A DNA stretch of 64,000 bases from the NCBI RefSeq assembly GCF_012911025.1, contig NZ_WUEI01000003.1, positions 1 to 64,000 of the forward strand, given 5' to 3'. This DNA comes from Azoarcus sp. TTM-91. GTDB taxonomy: Bacteria > Pseudomonadota > Gammaproteobacteria > Burkholderiales > Rhodocyclaceae. The notes under the pieces were generated by a model, which saw only the letters and a list, made by a program, of their open reading frames with translations, had not been told where the DNA came from and did no database searches. A program made the translations under genes and the position numbers. Numbering within the stretch: position 1 is the first letter of the stretch; the number at the start of each line of letters is the position of its first letter. Of this stretch, positions 1 to 12,653 are shown in pieces.

Positions 1-664
1 GAGTTACAGGCGCAACAGGGGCTGCCGCCGGTTTCGGTTCGGCCTTTGCCTCCGGCGCCGGTTTCTCCACCGCCTTCTCGGGCGGTTTCTCCGGCAGGAC
101 GGGCGCGGGCAGGGCTGCTGCCAGCTGTTGCGGTGGCGGTGCGGAAGCCGCTGGCGTCATTTCTGCCAGCAGCGCAAGCCGGGCGGATTGCTCCCCGCTC
201 TTGGCGCTGTCTATCTGCAGCGCCTTGCCATAGGCCTGCGTGGCGAGTTGGGCGTAGAGGTCTCCCAGATTCTGATGCGCGGTGGCGTAGCTGGGGTGCG
301 TGCGCAGCGCTCGTTCCAGCGTTGTCCGGGCCTTGTCGTACTCCTTCTGCTGGGCGTAGAGCACGGCGAGGTTGTTGTAGGGCTCGGGCAGGGCGGGAAA
401 GTCCTGTGTCAGCTGCTGGAAGACGGCGATGGCTTCGCCGCGCTTGCCCAGTTCGGCCAGCGCAACGCCTTTCAGGAAGCGCGGTTGCGGATCGCGGGGG
501 CTGGCAGAGATCAGTTTGTCCGCCCGGGAGAGGGCTTCGGCGGGCTTGCCTGCACGAATGAGGGACTGCATCTCCTTGACGCCGTCGGCCGCCTGGACAG
601 GCGCCATACCGACGAGCAAGGCCACGCTCAACGCGCCCGAGGCGAGGGAGGGGCGGATTCTCAT
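1..664 (-). CDS. Periplasmic tetratricopeptide-repeat protein (partial, 3' end outside window)
   Basis: Read on the minus strand from ATG at 664, the frame stays open to the window edge, so the C-terminus is missing. The product starts with a Sec-type signal peptide (basic MRIR, hydrophobic core, cleavage near VQAAD). TPR-like helical repeats follow (for example [17 protein letters not shown] and [17 protein letters not shown]). From about residue 170 there is a Pro/Ala/Lys/Glu-rich tail, which may act as a periplasmic spacer. It is divergent from cysS. TPR proteins are scaffolds, and no specific partner can be named from this fragment. The signal peptide and TPRs are clear; the function is unknown. 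Confidence 0.75.
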   Translation of the reverse strand, partial: MRIRPSLASGALSVALLVGMAPVQAADGVKEMQSLIRAGKPAEALSRADKLISASPRDPQPRFLKGVALAELGKRGEAIAVFQQLTQDFPALPEPYNNLAVLYAQQKEYDKARTTLERALRTHPSYATAHQNLGDLYAQLATQAYGKALQIDSAKSGEQSARLALLAEMTPAASAPPPQQLAAALPAPVLPEKPPEKAVEKPAPEAKAEPKPAAAPVAPVT

Positions 665-681
665 TGTGCTATACTGCTTTG

Positions 682-804
682 ATATTCAGAGAATATGCGG
701 AGAACGGAACGGGGCATTTTATCAATACCCCCACACTCCCACAATCAAGAGCCTCCCCCGCGTGAGGCTGGAGCAGGGCGGGTCCGGTCGGGCCCGCTTT
801 TTTT
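682..804 (+). ncRNA. Structured cysS leader or stand-alone small RNA (candidate)
   Basis: Between the divergent TPR gene and cysS lies a plus-strand segment with a -10-like TATACT at 670-675 and three predicted hairpins. These are 711-718 with 724-731 (one mismatch), 751-755 with 764-768, and a terminator stem 778-785/790-797 followed by seven T. No start codon or tandem Cys codons suggest a conventional leader peptide. The segment would give either a roughly 120-nt terminated RNA or an attenuated cysS leader. No -35 is evident. The hairpins are seen directly; the RNA itself is inferred. Confidence 0.4.
778..804 (+). terminator. Intrinsic terminator inside the cysS leader
   Basis: Stem 778-785 pairs with 790-797 (8 bp including one G-U, loop GGTC) and is followed by T7 at 798-804. 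It sits 47 nt before the cysS ATG and points the same way as cysS. No upstream plus-strand gene needs termination here, so it is a candidate attenuator or the end of a small RNA. Confidence 0.65.
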
Positions 805-851
805 CGCGGGTTTCATCCGACTTGTTGTCCTTATCTGTTTGGTCCGACGGC

Positions 852-2234
852 ATGCTTTCCATCTACAACACCCTCTCGCGCAGCAAGGAAGTTTTCCAAC
901 CCATCGAGCCTGGCAAGGTGCGGATGTACGTTTGCGGGATGACGGTGTATGACTACTGCCATCTCGGCCATGCCCGGGTGATGGTCGCTTTCGACATGGT
1001 GGCGCGCTGGCTGCGGGCGAGCAATTATGCGGTGACCTATGTGCGCAACATCACCGACATCGACGACAAGATCATCCGCCGTGCCGGCGAAAAGGGCGAG
1101 AGCCTGCGGGCGCTGACAGACCGTTTCATCGCGGCGATGCATGAAGATGCCGACGCCCTCGGCGTGCTGCGGCCGGATCACGAGCCCCGGGCCACCGACT
1201 ACATCGCCAGCATGACCACGCTGATCGAGCGTCTGCAGCAGAAGGGCCTGGCCTATGTGGCGGCGAACCAGGACGTCTGCTACGCGGTGCGCAAGTTCCC
1301 CGGCTACGGCAGGCTCTCCGGCAAATCGCTGGACGAACTGCGCGCCGGCGAGCGGGTGGATGTGGCGGGCGACAAGCACGATCCGCTGGACTTCGTACTG
1401 TGGAAGCATGCCAAGGCAGAGGAGCCGGCGGATGCCAAATGGGCCTCGCCCTGGGGCGAGGGACGGCCAGGCTGGCACATCGAGTGCTCGGCGATGAGCT
1501 CCGATCTGCTCGGCGAGCATTTCGACATCCACGGTGGCGGACAGGATCTGCAGTTTCCCCACCATGAGAACGAGATCGCCCAGTCCGAAGGTGCGCATGA
1601 TCACGCCTTCGTCAACTACTGGATGCACAACGGTTTCGTGCGGGTGGACGACGAGAAGATGTCGAAGTCGCTCGGTAACTTCTTCACCATCCGCGACGTG
1701 CTGAAGAAGTACGACGCCGAGGTGGTCCGCTTCTTCATCCTGCGAGCCCATTACCGCAGCCCGCTGAACTACTCCGACGCCCATCTGGAAGACGCCCGCA
1801 GTGCGCTGACGCGGCTCTATACCGCCCTGAAGAACGTGGCGGCGGCCGACGGGGAGGTGGATTGGGAGGAGGCCCATGCCCAGCGCTTCCGTGCCGCGAT
1901 GGACGACGACTTCAACACCGCGGAGGCGGTCGCGGTGCTGTTCGATCTCGCCAACGAGGTGAATCGCGGCACTTCCGCAGCGTTGGCGGGGCAACTGCGT
2001 GCGCTGGGTGGCGTGCTGGGGCTGCTGCAGCGCGAGCCGCTCGCTTTCCTGCAGGCGGAGGTCGGGGAGGCGGATGGCGTGGATGCTGCGGCCATCGAGA
2101 AGGCGATCGCCGAGCGGGCAGCAGCGAAGAAGGCGAAGGATTATGCCGCCGCCGACCGTATCCGCGCCGAGCTGCTGGCCACGGGCGTGATACTCGAGGA
2201 TTCGGCAGCCGGGACGACCTGGCGGCGCGCCTGA
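852..2234 (+). CDS. cysS: Cysteine--tRNA ligase
   Basis: Cytosolic class I aminoacyl-tRNA synthetase that charges tRNA-Cys with cysteine. The 460-residue product matches the usual family length. It has the zinc-site Cys28 in YVCGMTVYD, the HIGH-type signature HLGH at 37-40, the WHIECS zinc/substrate segment and KMSKS at 269-273, followed by the helical DALR-type anticodon-binding region. The frame is open much further upstream, but the conserved N-terminus [10 protein letters not shown] fixes the start at ATG 852. No strong Shine-Dalgarno is visible. A terminator-like hairpin lies just upstream (778-804), and a bidirectional terminator follows the gene. Confidence 0.96.
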   Translation: MLSIYNTLSRSKEVFQPIEPGKVRMYVCGMTVYDYCHLGHARVMVAFDMVARWLRASNYAVTYVRNITDIDDKIIRRAGEKGESLRALTDRFIAAMHEDADALGVLRPDHEPRATDYIASMTTLIERLQQKGLAYVAANQDVCYAVRKFPGYGRLSGKSLDELRAGERVDVAGDKHDPLDFVLWKHAKAEEPADAKWASPWGEGRPGWHIECSAMSSDLLGEHFDIHGGGQDLQFPHHENEIAQSEGAHDHAFVNYWMHNGFVRVDDEKMSKSLGNFFTIRDVLKKYDAEVVRFFILRAHYRSPLNYSDAHLEDARSALTRLYTALKNVAAADGEVDWEEAHAQRFRAAMDDDFNTAEAVAVLFDLANEVNRGTSAALAGQLRALGGVLGLLQREPLAFLQAEVGEADGVDAAAIEKAIAERAAAKKAKDYAAADRIRAELLATGVILEDSAAGTTWRRA

Positions 2235-2309
2235 GTGAGGCGGTTGTACTGAGCCGGCGCTGCTGAGGCGGATAGCGGCAGGTATCTGCGCAGGGCGGAG
2301 CGCGGATGC

Positions 2310-2342
2310 AAAAAAAGGGGAGGCAGCTTGCCTCCCCTTTTT
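2310..2342. terminator. Bidirectional intrinsic terminator between cysS and dnaJ
   Basis: Perfect 8-bp GC stem (2317-2324 with 2330-2337), loop AGCTT, flanked by A7 on the left and T5 on the right. It can therefore end transcription from both convergent genes. Confidence 0.9.
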
Positions 2343-2366
2343 GTTGACCTCGCGGCCGCAAGCCAC

Positions 2367-3491
<1,125 letters not shown>

Positions 3492-3521
3492 GGTTTCTCG
3501 CTCAGGCTACGTCATGCAAAG

Positions 3522-3560
3522 GCCGAGCGAGCACCGGAGAGGCTCCGGCGCAAGCTCGGC
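3522..3560 (-). other. Branched inverted repeat in the dnaK-dnaJ gap
   Basis: Outer arms 3522-3528/3554-3560 (7 bp, perfect) enclose an inner hairpin 3534-3539/3543-3548 (6 bp, loop of 3). There is no T-tract, so a terminator is unlikely. It may instead be an mRNA stability or processing structure that sets dnaK:dnaJ ratios. Confidence 0.45.
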
Positions 3561-3583
3561 CAGGGGTACTGCCCGGCGGGGCC

Positions 3584-5515
<1,932 letters not shown>

Positions 5516-5580
5516 GATTGTTTTCCTTTCAGATTTCCGGATTCGTTGAGGACCGGCCTGCGCCGTCCGACTTGATTCGA

Positions 5581-5608
5581 ATATGGGGTGCCGACGGGCG
5601 CTTTCAAG
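5581..5608 (-). promoter_or_regulatory. Sigma32 (heat-shock) promoter of dnaK
   Basis: On the minus strand the sequence reads CTTGAAA, a 13-nt spacer, then CCCCATAT. This matches the RpoH consensus in both elements and spacing. It lies between the grpE stop and the dnaK start, giving dnaK-dnaJ a grpE-independent heat-shock promoter. Confidence 0.85.
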
Positions 5609-5618
5609 CCGCCGTCGT

Positions 5619-6182
5619 TCAGCCCTTTGCCTTGGAAACGACGACCAGGGCCGGGCGGATCACGCGCTCATGCAGCAGATAACCTTTCTGCAGCACGTTG
5701 ATGACGGTGTTGGGCTCGCCCTCGGCCTCGATCGCGCTGATGGCCTGGTGCTTGTTCGGGTCGAACTTCTGGCCGAGCGGGTTTTCTTCGCTCAGGCCGG
5801 CGCCTTCGAAGGCGGAAACCAGCTGCTTGAGGGTGAGTTCGACCCCTTCGCGCATCTTCTCGACGGTCTGGTTCTCCACCGCCAGCGCGGCTTCCAGGCT
5901 GTCCTTCACCGGCACCATGGCGCCAGCGAACTTCTCGGCGGCGAATTTGGAGGCCTTGGCGATGTCTTCCTGGGCCCGGCGGCGGATGTTCTCGCCCTCG
6001 GCCTTGGCGCGCAGCCAGGCGTCGTAATGCTCTGCTGCCTTCAGCTCCGCCTGGCGCAGACTTTCTTCCAGGCTGGGCATGATTTCCGCCTGATTCGTTT
6101 CCTCGCTGGCAGGAGCCTCGACGGGCGCCGCCTGTTGCTCGAGTTCCGCTGTCGCCTTGGGGGTCTGATTCGGATCCTGCAT
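5619..6182 (-). CDS. grpE: Nucleotide exchange factor GrpE
   Basis: Promotes ADP release from DnaK. The 187-residue product has an N-terminal flexible Gln/Glu/Ala-rich region (1-30), a long coiled-coil helix (about 35-90, [20 protein letters not shown]) and the C-terminal beta-wing domain with the signature [16 protein letters not shown] segment (here [12 protein letters not shown]) ending in [12 protein letters not shown]. It is the first gene of the heat-shock operon, with a sigma32-type promoter 35-63 nt upstream. No hrcA gene or CIRCE element is visible in the window. Confidence 0.96.
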   Translation of the reverse strand: MQDPNQTPKATAELEQQAAPVEAPASEETNQAEIMPSLEESLRQAELKAAEHYDAWLRAKAEGENIRRRAQEDIAKASKFAAEKFAGAMVPVKDSLEAALAVENQTVEKMREGVELTLKQLVSAFEGAGLSEENPLGQKFDPNKHQAISAIEAEGEPNTVINVLQKGYLLHERVIRPALVVVSKAKG

Positions 6183-6216
6183 GTCTGCTCCCTAATTTAC
6201 GTCTTCCACGGGCGGG

Positions 6217-6245
6217 TACGTGGGGGCGCGAAAAGTGTTTTCAAG
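6217..6245 (-). promoter_or_regulatory. Sigma32 (heat-shock) promoter of the grpE operon
   Basis: The minus strand carries CTTGAAA (6239-6245), a 13-nt spacer, and CCCCACGTA (6217-6225), against the RpoH consensus CTTGAAA-N13-CCCCATnT. The -10 has one mismatch (CACG for CATn), so it may be weaker than the dnaK site. Confidence 0.75.
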
Positions 6246-6321
6246 AGCCAGATGGGAACTTTTTTCGCCGTGCTAGATTTGCGTTCCCCATTCTTGCGGC
6301 AGCACTGCCCGTCTAACTGCG

Positions 6322-6603
6322 ATGTCATTTTCATCCGCCGGCGCGCCGGCTTCCGGTGTCTTGGGGCTGCCAGCCGATCTGCTGGCCCGGCCCATGCGCA
6401 ATCTGGCCGAAGCCGAGGCGCTGGTGGCGGCCGTGCAGGCCGCACTCGCGGGGCAGGTCCAGTTCCTGCGGTCGCCCCCGCCGGTGCCGACGACCTGTTG
6501 CGGCCGTGGATGCAATGGGTGCGTGTGGGAGGGCTACTACCGCGCGCTGCAGTTCTGGCGTGAGGATGCGGTGGCGCTACTGATGCACAGGGGAGCCCTT
6601 TGA
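6322..6603 (+). CDS. Small cysteine-motif protein, oxidoreductase-like (PF09791-type) domain
   Basis: A 93-residue protein of unknown function. The C-terminal half contains the cluster CCGRGCNGCVWEGYY, which I recognise as the short 'oxidoreductase-like' N-terminal domain family also found as stand-alone bacterial proteins. The four clustered Cys suggest metal or redox chemistry, which is inferred only. The N-terminal half is Ala/Leu-rich and helical (LAEAEALVAAVQAAL). It is divergent from the heat-shock operon and lies 103 nt upstream of gyrA. There is no signal peptide, so it is probably cytosolic. Confidence 0.7.
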   Translation: MSFSSAGAPASGVLGLPADLLARPMRNLAEAEALVAAVQAALAGQVQFLRSPPPVPTTCCGRGCNGCVWEGYYRALQFWREDAVALLMHRGAL

Positions 6604-6705
6604 GCGGTCGAGCGGGGCGGCTCTGGCAGGGCGGCCGGCCGGCAGGTGGCGCCGCGTGTTAAGATCGCACGCTTTTGGTTCACGCGGGTTCTACCGCCTT
6701 CGAGC

Positions 6706-9336
6706 ATGACACAGTTCGCCAAGGAAACGCTGCCGATCAGCCTCGAGGAGGAGATGCGCCACTCCTACCTGGATTACGCGATGAGCGTGATCGTGGGGCG
6801 GGCGCTTCCGGATGCCCGGGATGGCCTCAAGCCGGTACATCGACGCGTTCTTTACGCGATGCACGAACTGTCGAACGACTGGAACCGGGCTTACAAGAAA
6901 TCGGCCCGTATCGTCGGCGACGTCATCGGTAAATACCACCCGCACGGCGACTCCGCTGTCTACGACACCATAGTCCGCATGGCGCAGGATTTCTCCCTGC
7001 GCTACATGCTGGTCGATGGCCAGGGCAACTTCGGTTCGGTCGACGGCGACAACGCCGCGGCGATGCGTTACACCGAAATCCGCATGGCCCGCATCGGCCA
7101 TGAGCTGCTGGCGGACATCGATAAGGAAACCGTCGATTTCGGCCCCAACTACGACGGTTCCGAGAAAGAGCCGCTGATCCTGCCGGCCCGCATCCCCAAT
7201 CTGCTGATCAACGGTTCGTCCGGCATCGCGGTGGGTATGGCGACCAACATTCCGCCGCACAACCTGGGCGAGGTGGTGGATGCCTGCCTGAAGTTGCTGG
7301 CCGAGCCGGAAACCGACATCGAGGCGCTGATCCAGATCGTCAAGGCGCCGGACTTCCCCACCGCCGGCTTGATCTACGGCCTGCACGGGGTGCACGAAGG
7401 GTATCGCACCGGCCGCGGCCGGGTGGTGATGCGCGCCCGCACCCATTTCGAGGACATCGGCAAGAACAGCGACCGCCAGGCGATCATCGTCGACGAGCTG
7501 CCCTACCAGGTGAACAAGCGCACCCTGCTGGAGCGCATCGCCGAGTTGGTGAACGAGAAGAAGGTGGAGGGCATCAGCGAGATCCGCGACGAGTCGGACA
7601 AGTCCGGCATGCGGGTGGTGATCGAGCTCAAGCGCAACGAGATGCCGGAAGTGGTGCTGAACAACCTGTTCAAGCACACCCAGCTGCAGGACACCTTCGG
7701 CATGAACATGGTGGCGCTGGTGGATGGCAAGCCGCGCCTGCTGAACCTCAAGCAGATGCTGGTGTGCTTCTTGGAGCACCGTCGCGAGGTCGTCACCCGC
7801 CGCACCATCTTCGAACTGCGCAAGGCGCGCGACCGCGGCCACATCCTGGAAGGCCTGGCAGTGGCGCTGTCCAACGTGGACGAGATCATCGCCCTGATCA
7901 AGGCGGCGCCTACGCCGGCCGACGCCAAGCGCGGCCTGATGGAGCGCACCTGGCGCTCGCCGTTGGTGGAAGAGATGCTGGCTCGCGGCCTGGCCGACAG
8001 CTACCGGCCGGAAGGGCTGGATCCGCTGTTCGGCCTTTCCGACCAGGGCTACCGCCTGTCCGACGTGCAGGCCCAGGCCATCCTGGAACTGCGCCTGCAG
8101 CGCCTGACCGGCCTGGAGCAGGACAAGATCGTCGCCGAGTACCGCGAGGTGATGGACATCATCACCGACCTGCTGGACATCCTGGCGCGGCCGGAGCGCA
8201 TCACCGCGATCATCGTCGAGGAACTGGAGGCGATCCGCACCCAGTTCGGCGATCCGCGCCGTTCAGAGTTGGTGATGAGCACCTCCGAGATCAATATCGA
8301 AGACCTCATCACGCCGGAAGACATGGTGGTGACGCTGTCCCACACCGGCTACTTCAAGCGCCAGCCCTTGGCCGACTACCGCGCCCAGCGTCGCGGTGGT
8401 CGCGGCAAGCAGGCCACCTCGATGAAGGATGAAGACTTCATCGACCACCTCTTCGTCGCCAACACCCACGACACCGTGCTGTGTTTCTCCAGCCGTGGCC
8501 GGGCCTACTGGCTGAAGGTGTACGAGGTGCCGGAAGGCGCCCGCAACTCCCGCGGCAAGCCCATCGTCAATCTGTTCCCGCTGGTGGAAGGGGAGAAAAT
8601 CACCGCAGTGCTGCCGGTGCAAGCCTTCGACGAGGAGCACTTCGTCTTCATGGCCACCTCCGAAGGCACGGTGAAGAAGACCGCGCTGACCGCCTTCGCC
8701 AACCCGCGCAAGGCGGGCATCATCGCGGTGGACCTGGACGATGGCGACCACCTGATCGGCGTCGCCATCACCGATGGCCAGTGCGATGTGATGCTGTTCT
8801 CCGACGCCGGCAAGGCGGTGCGCTTTGCCGAGAGCGACGTGCGGCCGATGGGCCGTGGTGCGCGTGGCGTGCGCGGCATGACGCTGGAGGATGGCCAGAA
8901 GGTCATCGCCATGCTGGTCGCCAAGGGCGAAACCCAGTCAGTACTCACCGCCACCGAAAACGGTTACGGCAAGCGCACGCCGGTGGCCGAGTACACCCGC
9001 CACGGCCGTGGCACCAAGGGCATGATCGCCATCCAGACCTCCGACCGTAATGGCCGTCTGGTCGGCGCGGTGCTGGTGGACCCGACCGACGAAGTCATGC
9101 TGATCTCCACTGGTGCGGTGTTGATCCGCACCAAGGTGCAGGACATCCGCGAACTCGGCCGCGCTACCCAAGGCGTGACGCTGATCAATCTGGACGAAGG
9201 CACTTACCTTGCCGGCATCGAGAAGGTCGCGGAGTCCGAGGCCGATGAACTGGAAGACGGCGAACTCGGCGGCGAAGAAGGCGAAGGCCAGGAGGGCGCG
9301 GCGCCCGAGGCTGGCGACGAAGGGAGCGAAGCATGA
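6706..9336 (+). CDS. gyrA: DNA gyrase subunit A
   Basis: Breakage-reunion subunit of DNA gyrase, which introduces negative supercoils. The 876-residue product has the catalytic Tyr122 (AAAMRYTE), exactly the E. coli position. Ser83 and Asp87 in the quinolone-resistance region are the wild-type, susceptible-type residues. The gyrase-specific GyrA box QRRGGRGKQ begins the C-terminal DNA-wrapping propeller and separates it from the ParC gene at the other end of the window. The last 35 or so residues form a very acidic Glu/Gly tail. Start ATG 6706 gives [11 protein letters not shown], matching the family N-terminus. The last 4 nt overlap serC. Confidence 0.98.
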   Translation: MTQFAKETLPISLEEEMRHSYLDYAMSVIVGRALPDARDGLKPVHRRVLYAMHELSNDWNRAYKKSARIVGDVIGKYHPHGDSAVYDTIVRMAQDFSLRYMLVDGQGNFGSVDGDNAAAMRYTEIRMARIGHELLADIDKETVDFGPNYDGSEKEPLILPARIPNLLINGSSGIAVGMATNIPPHNLGEVVDACLKLLAEPETDIEALIQIVKAPDFPTAGLIYGLHGVHEGYRTGRGRVVMRARTHFEDIGKNSDRQAIIVDELPYQVNKRTLLERIAELVNEKKVEGISEIRDESDKSGMRVVIELKRNEMPEVVLNNLFKHTQLQDTFGMNMVALVDGKPRLLNLKQMLVCFLEHRREVVTRRTIFELRKARDRGHILEGLAVALSNVDEIIALIKAAPTPADAKRGLMERTWRSPLVEEMLARGLADSYRPEGLDPLFGLSDQGYRLSDVQAQAILELRLQRLTGLEQDKIVAEYREVMDIITDLLDILARPERITAIIVEELEAIRTQFGDPRRSELVMSTSEINIEDLITPEDMVVTLSHTGYFKRQPLADYRAQRRGGRGKQATSMKDEDFIDHLFVANTHDTVLCFSSRGRAYWLKVYEVPEGARNSRGKPIVNLFPLVEGEKITAVLPVQAFDEEHFVFMATSEGTVKKTALTAFANPRKAGIIAVDLDDGDHLIGVAITDGQCDVMLFSDAGKAVRFAESDVRPMGRGARGVRGMTLEDGQKVIAMLVAKGETQSVLTATENGYGKRTPVAEYTRHGRGTKGMIAIQTSDRNGRLVGAVLVDPTDEVMLISTGAVLIRTKVQDIRELGRATQGVTLINLDEGTYLAGIEKVAESEADELEDGELGGEEGEGQEGAAPEAGDEGSEA

Positions 9337-10430
9337 GCCGCGTGTGGAATTTCAGCGCCGGACCGGCCGCGCTGCCGGAAGAAGTGCTGCGCCAGGCCGC
9401 GGAGGAAATGTTGGACTGGCATGGCGCCGGCATGGGCGTCATGGAGATGAGCCACCGCGGCAAGGAGTTCGTCTCCATCGCCGAGGCTGCCGAGGCCGAC
9501 CTGCGCGAACTGATGGCGGTGCCGGACAACTACAAGGTGCTGTTCATGCAGGGCGGGGCGATCGGCGAGAACGCCATCATTCCGCTCAACCTGATGGGCA
9601 GCAAGGGCAGGGCGGACTATGTGCTGACCGGCTCCTGGTCGGTGAAGTCGCGCAAGGAGGCCTTGCGTTACGGTGACGTGCACGTGGCCGCCACCTCCGA
9701 GGCCAGCGGCTACACCACCGTGCCGCCGTTGGAAAGCTGGCAGCTGTCGGCCGATCCGGCCTATCTCTTCACCTGCACCAACGAGACCATAGGCGGGCTG
9801 GAATACCCCTTCGAGGTGGATCTCGCCCGCATCGGCCGTGCGGAGGTGCCCGTGGTGGCGGATGTTTCCTCCCACATCCTGTCGCGGCCGGTGGACGTCT
9901 CTAAATACGGGCTGCTGTTCGGCGGCGCGCAAAAGAACATCGGCCCGGCCGGTCTCACCATCGTCGTCGTGCGTGATGACCTGCTGGGTCACGCCGCAGC
10001 GCATTGTCCCAGCGCCTTCGACTACAAGACGGTGGCCGAAGCCGGCTCGATGTACAACACGCCGCCGACCTACGCCATCTACATCGCCGGCCTGGTGTTC
10101 CAGTGGCTGAAGCGCCAGGGCGGCGTCGCCGGCATCGAGCAGCGCAACATCGCCAAGGCGAAGCTGCTGTACGGCTTCCTGGACAGCTGCGAGTTCTACC
10201 AAACCCGGGTGGATGCCAGCTGCCGCTCGCGCATGAACGTGACCTTCTTCCTGCGCGACGAATCGCTCAACGACGCTTTCCTCGCCGCAAGCAAGGAAGC
10301 CGGGCTGGCCCAGCTGAAGGGCCACAAATCGGTCGGTGGCATGCGCGCCTCCATCTACAACGCCATGCCGCTGGAAGGCGTGCAGGCGCTGGTGGATTTC
10401 ATGCGCGACTTCGCCGCGCGCAAGGGCTGA
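9333..10430 (+). CDS. serC: Phosphoserine aminotransferase
   Basis: PLP enzyme converting 3-phosphohydroxypyruvate and glutamate to phosphoserine (serine synthesis) and acting in pyridoxal phosphate synthesis. The 365-residue length is typical. Family features include the start [16 protein letters not shown], the PLP-lysine motif [12 protein letters not shown] (Lys near residue 200) and C-terminal [17 protein letters not shown]. The ATG overlaps the gyrA stop by 4 nt, so the two are probably translationally coupled. serC next to pheA/hisC/tyrA/aroA is a common proteobacterial arrangement. Confidence 0.97.
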   Translation: MSRVWNFSAGPAALPEEVLRQAAEEMLDWHGAGMGVMEMSHRGKEFVSIAEAAEADLRELMAVPDNYKVLFMQGGAIGENAIIPLNLMGSKGRADYVLTGSWSVKSRKEALRYGDVHVAATSEASGYTTVPPLESWQLSADPAYLFTCTNETIGGLEYPFEVDLARIGRAEVPVVADVSSHILSRPVDVSKYGLLFGGAQKNIGPAGLTIVVVRDDLLGHAAAHCPSAFDYKTVAEAGSMYNTPPTYAIYIAGLVFQWLKRQGGVAGIEQRNIAKAKLLYGFLDSCEFYQTRVDASCRSRMNVTFFLRDESLNDAFLAASKEAGLAQLKGHKSVGGMRASIYNAMPLEGVQALVDFMRDFAARKG

Positions 10431-10448
10431 AGGCGAGGGGAGGGCGGC

Positions 10449-11513
10449 ATGAGCGACGAACTGCTGAATCTGCGCAAGCGCATCGATCAACTGGACGGCG
10501 AGATACTGGCGCGCCTGGCGGAGCGGGCGCAGTGCGCGCAGCGCATCGGCGAAGTCAAGCAAGGCAATCTCTATCGCCCAGAGCGGGAGGCGCAGGTGCT
10601 GCGCCGCCTGGGCGACGCCAACCCCGGCCCGTTGCCGGACAAGGCGGTGCAGAAGATCTTCCGTGAGATCATGTCCGCCTGCCTGGGGCTCGAGAAGCCG
10701 CTGCGGGTGGCTTACCTCGGCCCTGCCGGAACCTTCTCCGAGAGCGCCAGCCGCAAGCATTTCGGCAGCGCGCCGGACTTCCTGCCGCTGGCGTCGATCG
10801 AGGACGTGTTCCGTGCGGTCGAGGCCGGCCACGCCGACTATGCGGTGGTGCCAGTGGAGAACTCCACCGAGGGCGCGGTGAACGTCACCCTGGATCTGCT
10901 GCTGGCGAATCCGTTGAAGATCTGCGGCGAACTCAAGCTGCGTATCCACCAGCATCTGCTGTCGCGCGCGGTTGAGCTGGGGGCGGTCAAGCGCCTGTAT
11001 TCCCATTCCCAGTCGCTGGCTCAGTGCCACGAATGGCTAAACCGTAACCTCGGTGGCGTGCTGAGGGTGCCGGTGGCGAGCAATGCAGAGGCGGCCCGCC
11101 TGGCTTCGGAGGACCCCGAATCCTGCGCCGTTGCCGGCGAGGCGGCGGGCGAGTTGTATGGCTTGAACAAGCTGGCGGCTAACATCGAGGACGCGCCAGA
11201 CAACACCACCCGTTTCCTGGTGATTGCAACTCATGATGCCGGCCCCTCCGGCGACGACAAGACCTCCTTTGTCTTCTCCGCGCGTAATCGTCCCGGTGCC
11301 ATGCACACGTTGCTGGAGCCGCTGGCCCGGCACGGGGTGGACATGACCAAGCTGGAGTCCCGGCCCGCCGGCGGTGGCTTGTGGGAATACGTGTTCTACG
11401 CTGATGTGAAGGGACACCGTGAGGAGCCGGCGGTGGCCGCCGCCCTGAATGAACTGGACGAGCGCGCGGCCTTCGTGAAGGTGTTGGGCTCCTACCCCGT
11501 CGCCGCGATCTGA
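10449..11513 (+). CDS. pheA: Bifunctional chorismate mutase / prephenate dehydratase
   Basis: P-protein converting chorismate to prephenate and then to phenylpyruvate for phenylalanine synthesis. The 354 residues comprise an AroQ-type chorismate mutase domain (1-90, LRKRIDQLDGEILARLAERA), a prephenate dehydratase domain (about 92-275, starting VAYLGPAGTFSESA and containing TTRFLVI) and a C-terminal ACT regulatory domain (about 278-354). The ACT domain has the KLESRP motif that binds phenylalanine in this family, so feedback inhibition is likely. It lies 18 nt after serC with a GAGGGGAGGG Shine-Dalgarno. Confidence 0.97.
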   Translation: MSDELLNLRKRIDQLDGEILARLAERAQCAQRIGEVKQGNLYRPEREAQVLRRLGDANPGPLPDKAVQKIFREIMSACLGLEKPLRVAYLGPAGTFSESASRKHFGSAPDFLPLASIEDVFRAVEAGHADYAVVPVENSTEGAVNVTLDLLLANPLKICGELKLRIHQHLLSRAVELGAVKRLYSHSQSLAQCHEWLNRNLGGVLRVPVASNAEAARLASEDPESCAVAGEAAGELYGLNKLAANIEDAPDNTTRFLVIATHDAGPSGDDKTSFVFSARNRPGAMHTLLEPLARHGVDMTKLESRPAGGGLWEYVFYADVKGHREEPAVAAALNELDERAAFVKVLGSYPVAAI

Positions 11514-11535
11514 ACCCCGAGGACAGGAGTTGCGC

Positions 11536-12648
11536 ATGAGCGTCGCCAGCCGCGCCCCGGAATACATCCGCGCCATCCGGCCCTATCAGCCGGGCAAACC
11601 GACCTCCGAGCTTGCGCGGGAAATGGGCATGCCGGAGTCCGGCATCGTCAAGCTTGCTTCCAATGAGAATCCGCTGGGCATGAGCCCGGCCGCCCGGCAG
11701 GCCATCGTCGATGCGCTGGCCGAGGTGGCGCGCTACCCCGATGGCAATGGTTTCGCGCTGAAGGCGGCCTTGTCCGCCCGGCATGGTGTGAGGCCGGAGC
11801 AGATCGTGCTCGGCAACGGCTCGAACGACATCCTCGAACTGGTTGCCTCCAGCTTCCTGCGGCCGGGCGATGCGGCAGTGTTTTCCCAGCACGCCTTCGC
11901 CGTTTATCCGTTGGCGACTAACGCCGCCGGTGCGCGTTGTGTGGAAGTGCCGGCCGTGGCCTACGGGCATGACCTGGACGCGATGGCGGAAGCCATCGAT
12001 TGCGACACCCGCGTCGTCTTCGTCGCCAATCCCAACAACCCCACCGGTACCTTCCTGCCGGGCGAGACGCTGGAAGCCTTTCTGCAGAGAGTGCCGGCGG
12101 ACGTGCTGGTCGTGCTGGACGAAGCCTACACCGAATATCTGGCGCCAGCGCAGTGCTACGACGCGATCGCCTGGCTGGCCCGTTTCCCCAACCTGCTGAT
12201 TTCCCGAACTTTTTCCAAGGCCTACGGCTTGGCCGGACTGCGCGTTGGCTATGCCTTCGCCCACCCGGACGTCGCCGACCTGATGAACCGGGTGCGCCAA
12301 CCCTTCAATGTCTCCAGCTTGGCGCTGGTGGCGGCCGAGGCGGCCTTGGGCGACCAGGAGTTCATTGCCCGCAGTGCCGATCTCAATCGCCGCGGCATGG
12401 CGCAGATCAGCGCGGCACTGGACGAATTGGGCCTGGAGTGGATTCCCTCCGCTGGTAACTTCCTCACCTTCCGCGCCGGCAAGGCTGCTGCGGTGGATGC
12501 GGCCTTGCTGCGCCAGGGGGTGATCGTGCGCCCCATCGCTGGCTACGGCATGCCCGAGTGGCTGCGGGTGACCATAGGTCTGCCGGAGGAAAACCTGCGC
12601 TTCATCGATGCGCTGCGGGCGGCGCTCGCCGAAACCAGGGCAGGCTGA
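11536..12648 (+). CDS. hisC: Histidinol-phosphate / aromatic aminotransferase
   Basis: Class I/II PLP aminotransferase of 370 residues. Seen: the N-terminal substrate signature KLASNENPLGMSP, the NPNNPTGTFL motif, LDEAYTEY and the Schiff-base lysine motif SRTFSKAYGLAGLRVGY. It is HisC by family. Because it lies between pheA and tyrA, it more likely transaminates phenylpyruvate or 4-hydroxyphenylpyruvate (or prephenate) than serving only histidine synthesis; that is inference. ATG 11536 is preferred over an in-frame TTG 6 nt earlier because AGGAG ends 6 nt before it. Confidence 0.93.
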   Translation: MSVASRAPEYIRAIRPYQPGKPTSELAREMGMPESGIVKLASNENPLGMSPAARQAIVDALAEVARYPDGNGFALKAALSARHGVRPEQIVLGNGSNDILELVASSFLRPGDAAVFSQHAFAVYPLATNAAGARCVEVPAVAYGHDLDAMAEAIDCDTRVVFVANPNNPTGTFLPGETLEAFLQRVPADVLVVLDEAYTEYLAPAQCYDAIAWLARFPNLLISRTFSKAYGLAGLRVGYAFAHPDVADLMNRVRQPFNVSSLALVAAEAALGDQEFIARSADLNRRGMAQISAALDELGLEWIPSAGNFLTFRAGKAAAVDAALLRQGVIVRPIAGYGMPEWLRVTIGLPEENLRFIDALRAALAETRAG

Positions 12649-12653
12649 CGTAC

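Noticed and set aside
831..2366. 511-codon minus-strand frame opposite cysS
   Set aside because: Shadow of cysS; its translation lacks any family features and runs through the terminator region.
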